Assembly (NCBI GenBank): GCA_913056255.1
Contig: CAJXLN010000005.1
Span: 1 to 64,000, forward strand
Length of the DNA: 64,000 nt
From: an uncultured Thermotogae bacterium
GTDB lineage: Bacteria; Thermotogota; Thermotogae; Mesoaciditogales; Mesoaciditogaceae
Direction: 5' to 3'
Program-made: the position numbers and the translations under genes
In this document: in pieces, positions 62,601 to 64,000 of the stretch
Position numbering within the stretch: the first letter of the stretch is position 1
Layout of the letters: the number at the start of each line of letters is the position of its first letter
The notes under the pieces: generated by a model
The model's database searches: none
What the model saw: the letters and a program-made list of their open reading frames with translations, nothing else
What the model was told of the DNA's origin: nothing

Positions 62601-63284
62601 GATGTATACATAAAGGCTTTGAAATCCGATGTTAGGGGAGTTACCATATATCGAGACGGTTCTCTTCAGAAGCAGGTTCTCAATTCCAACAAGAAGATCA
62701 AAACAAAAAATGCTCCAAAAGTTGACTTCTTCATACTTGACGATCACCATAAATTGAGGGCAAGGCCAAGAAAAAACACGCTAAGATCTGTCACCAGAAA
62801 GTACCGACGTGATTCTGGAACGACTTACATAACTGTCAGTTTCGATGATTCTGGAGAAGCCATCGAAGTTTTCGTGTCCAATGGAGGAGAAACTGCAGAA
62901 ATAATAGGAAGACTTTCTTCCGTGGCACTCAGATCAGGGGTTTCAATAGATGAAATTCTTGAACAGCTTCAGAAAGTTAAAGGTGATTATTCAAAGGGTG
63001 TGGCCAAAGAAATCAAAAAATCGATAGACGATTTCTCAGAGCTTTGGACATCTACATACGAGGAAGGCAGAAACGAAATTATCCATGTGGATGGTAGCAA
63101 AAGGACACCAGAAGAAATAGAGAAATTCGTAGTTGCCAACGATCTTGAGTGGTACAACGACTATTACATCGATGGTGATGGGAATACGTATTGTCCCGTA
63201 TGTCTTTCAAAGAATTCATTAGTGAATCAGGAAGGATGCGTTACTTGCATGAATTGTAATTGGTCCAAATGCTCGGTAGGGTAA
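59673..63284 (+). CDS. nrdJ: Adenosylcobalamin-dependent ribonucleotide reductase, intein-containing
   Basis: Class II enzyme that makes deoxynucleotides using coenzyme B12. The precursor has 1203 residues; after removal of the 360-residue intein (323-682) the host protein has 843. N-terminal part includes RLFIPNSPTLFNAG and HMLSACFVVPVEDS (redox cysteine); KSGGGVGSNFSNLRPKGA and the radical-cysteine motif NPCGEIGLPPFEACNLGSID are split by the intein. Substrate motif LTVAPTGSISNIADTSSG and the zinc-type C-terminal tail YCPVCLSK...CVTCMNC...C are present. It is monocistronic, under a palindromic operator and followed by a strong terminator. Confidence 0.96.
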   Translation: MLSQVIERFIDTDPSQNSMRILKERYLWKNQDGEFAETNWDDVSRRVARVIATAELMNPKMKEKSNEERLEDVKKWERKFFEILKARLFIPNSPTLFNAGSGISIELLQKNLNEMTLKDYEAIYSGRNYLHMLSACFVVPVEDSIDGIFNAVKNYALITKSGGGVGSNFSNLRPKGAFVAGTSGRSSGPVSFMHVFNSAISVVEQGYKRRGALMGILDITHPDIEDFIKAKKHNTGDSVLNFFNMSVAIKNKVDILKAYEEDGEIELSHPKESKKKFVKIRELLGKIAENAWKTGDPGLVILDEMNKYNALYPIRVIESTNPCVTGDTFVQTSEGPKQVSDLIGKKVNLVVNGSEYEMISEGFFSTGRKDVLNLKTQEGYSLKLTKNHLVSKVKAQTKYSLETEWISVEDIKAGDKIIVNNHRGAKGWSGKYGEKEGYMIGILIGDGSFSPKNSILNVLASKKDEVAEYAMDVPYGSDFKDWRSVKSSAARSLITERVKKLANEMGIVRGRKTITDDVEKTSFDFYKGFLRALFDLYGTVQVNAGNDVSVRLVQSNIELLERVQRMLLRMGIFSKIHRNGKSTERSFLPDDTDKTKYHAIKSQHELIISKDNLIVFNELIGFEDTTKQGKLDEILADYAQKMNRESFVATVDSVEEIGIRDVYDVSVEKVHAFDANGLMAHNCGEIGLPPFEACNLGSIDVAKFYNDGEFDHEGFKELGKIATRFLDDVIDVNVFPLPEIDEAVRNSRRLGLGIMGFADLLYMMEIPYDSEEGRKFASNLMAELALEAHQTSYELGLEKGNFPLYDQSRYATERGFIPFAMGSSDFDEEIRTRFDEISKAHRNVAVLTVAPTGSISNIADTSSGLEPNFLLAYTRYMNGSDGSKKALIYVNRVFMNRLENTLKEEDIEGIKERILKDGTLRNIENIPPEIKRIFVVSHDISPDDHLLMQEAFQKYVDNNISKTINLPNSATVEDVLDVYIKALKSDVRGVTIYRDGSLQKQVLNSNKKIKTKNAPKVDFFILDDHHKLRARPRKNTLRSVTRKYRRDSGTTYITVSFDDSGEAIEVFVSNGGETAEIIGRLSSVALRSGVSIDEILEQLQKVKGDYSKGVAKEIKKSIDDFSELWTSTYEEGRNEIIHVDGSKRTPEEIEKFVVANDLEWYNDYYIDGDGNTYCPVCLSKNSLVNQEGCVTCMNCNWSKCSVG
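60639..61718 (+). other. Intein in NrdJ (LAGLIDADG type, probably decayed endonuclease)
   Basis: 360 residues from Cys323 to Asn682 of the precursor. Splicing block A is CVTGDTFVQTSEG, block B LKLTKNHLVSK (T-x-x-H), block F VYDVSVEKVHAFDANG and block G LMAHN followed by Cys683, so standard Cys1/His-Asn/Cys+1 chemistry is intact. The endonuclease region holds GYMIGILIGDGSF (first LAGLIDADG helix, aspartate kept) and FLRALFDLYGTV (second helix), where the catalytic acidic position is Tyr. Homing cleavage is therefore probably lost. The insertion point directly precedes the thiyl-radical cysteine of NPCGE, a known intein site in NrdJ proteins. Confidence 0.93.
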
Positions 63285-63288
63285 ACGT

Positions 63289-63312
63289 AGCGGCGGTACA
63301 CGCCGCTTTTTT
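63289..63312 (+). terminator. Intrinsic terminator of nrdJ
   Basis: AGCGGCG (63289-63295), loop GTACA, CGCCGCT (63301-63307) followed by TTTTT. The stop codon is at 63282-63284. Confidence 0.95.
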
Positions 63313-63410
63313 CTACATGTGCACTAAAATTCGCTTTTTTGTCCAGATCATGAAATGAAAAATAGCGCATGATGATGTCCGAATTTTATGCGATCTGTTT
63401 TTTAAATTTC

Positions 63411-64000
63411 TCACTTGAACACGGATTCCGTTTTCTTCTTTTTTTCGAGGTACATCTTTTTATCAGCTTCGGAAATGAACTCATCAGAAGAGAATTGGTA
63501 ATCGTATTGTACGCAACCATGGCTAACGATTATTTTATACATTTTTTTGTCACTTGAATTCATCTTGTCTAAGGTTTTTTTCACTTTTTGCCAAATCGAA
63601 TCGGCATTTTCCACACTACATTCTGGAAGGATGATCAAAAATTCATCTCCGCCCATTCGACAGATCACATCTGATTCTCTTGTATTTTCTTTTACAGTGT
63701 TGGTTAACGTCTTCAAAAGATCATCTCCCGCCTGATGACCGAAGGTATCGTTTACCAATTTCAAATCGTTCACGTCTATAAAACATATCGACAACGGCTC
63801 TTTTTTTCTCTTTGCGATCTTCATCTTTTCTTCGAGTATCGTCATCGCAATTCGTCGGTTGTAAGCACCTGTAAGTTCGTCATAAGTGGCATACCTTCTG
63901 AGTTGTTCCTCCATCCTTTTTCTTTTGTCTATTATCTTTATCAATCCAAGTACTTTAACTGGTTCTCTGTTTACATCCCACTCCATTATCTTTCCATCTT
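63411..64000 (-). CDS. GGDEF diguanylate cyclase, 5' part outside the window
   Basis: At least 196 residues are visible. An N-terminal fragment looks like the end of a PAS/PAC sensor (DGKIMEWDVNREPVKVLGLIKIIDKRK), then a coiled linker and a GGDEF domain: YDELTGAYNRR, CFIDVNDLKLVNDTFGHQAGDDLL and the intact active site RMGGDEFLIILPE. It should make cyclic di-GMP; an inhibitory RxxD site is not obvious. The frame stays open upstream of the ATG at 63986 to the window edge, so the gene surely continues beyond 64000. Confidence 0.88.
   Translation of the reverse strand, partial: DGKIMEWDVNREPVKVLGLIKIIDKRKRMEEQLRRYATYDELTGAYNRRIAMTILEEKMKIAKRKKEPLSICFIDVNDLKLVNDTFGHQAGDDLLKTLTNTVKENTRESDVICRMGGDEFLIILPECSVENADSIWQKVKKTLDKMNSSDKKMYKIIVSHGCVQYDYQFSSDEFISEADKKMYLEKKKKTESVFK

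Noticed and set aside
1-64000. CRISPR arrays, insertion sequences, prophage genes, tRNA or rRNA genes
   Set aside because: No regularly spaced repeats, transposase or integrase motifs, or tRNA cloverleaf sequences were noticed in the intergenic regions. A tRNAscan or Infernal run would be needed to exclude small RNAs.

Overview
The window looks like a chromosomal segment of a thermophilic, fermentative bacterium of the phylum Thermotogota. No rRNA is present, so this is an inference from gene content. The main clues are an adenosylcobalamin-dependent (class II) ribonucleotide reductase, a fused TGS/uridine-kinase protein, a serine-type aminotransferase paired with a phosphoglycerate dehydrogenase, a family-III-type amino-acid racemase, a YidC with a large periplasmic domain, M32 and S9 peptidases and a secreted GH13 enzyme. 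A member of the deep-branching Mesoaciditogales is possible but not demonstrated. Genes are packed in long co-directional operons with frequent ATGA/GTGA overlaps. TTG and GTG starts are common.

Layout. 1-200: two tandem, covarying hairpin units. 233-7235: a TetR-type regulator with its own operator, facing an oligopeptide-type ABC transporter (ATPases, permeases, binding protein). 7363-12988: serine metabolism pair, S9 peptidase behind an odd leader, smpB, racemase. 13061-17992: rpmH-rnpA-yidD-yidC-jag followed by ftcD-hutI. 18176-25296: rlmH, CNNM/CBS membrane protein, cytidine deaminase, secreted GH13, secreted DUF4139-like protein, HD protein, LCP-like protein. 25304-34876 (minus): a seven-gene run with an M32 peptidase, an 8-oxoguanine-deaminase-type amidohydrolase, a TrpB-like PLP enzyme, a molybdopterin hydroxylase, adenine deaminase, an FlK-type thioesterase and DegV. 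This is a candidate purine-degradation operon. 35020-36698: a radical SAM protein of unknown role. 36719-42323 (minus): type II fatty-acid synthesis genes with an embedded DegV-like gene. 42703-51806 (minus): valS-folC-ruvA-glmU-prs-rplY-pth-mcsA-like-yigZ. 51925-59574: membrane protein, NADH:rubredoxin-reductase-like flavoprotein, ferritin-like protein, secreted protein, aminotransferase, WecA/TagO-type transferase, TGS-uridine kinase. 59591-63312: nrdJ carrying a 360-residue intein, with a palindromic operator over its promoter. 63411-64000: a GGDEF protein cut by the window edge.

The most unusual signal is a pair of nearly identical structured intergenic elements (17979-18163 plus; 40948-41086 minus). 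They link unrelated genes (hutI/rlmH and fabF/degV-like), include the last codons and stop of the upstream gene, and end just before a TTG-AAA start. Other points of interest are the nrdJ intein, which sits exactly before the radical cysteine and has a damaged second endonuclease motif; hutI, which lacks any standard start codon for its N-terminal domain; and the purine-type operon.
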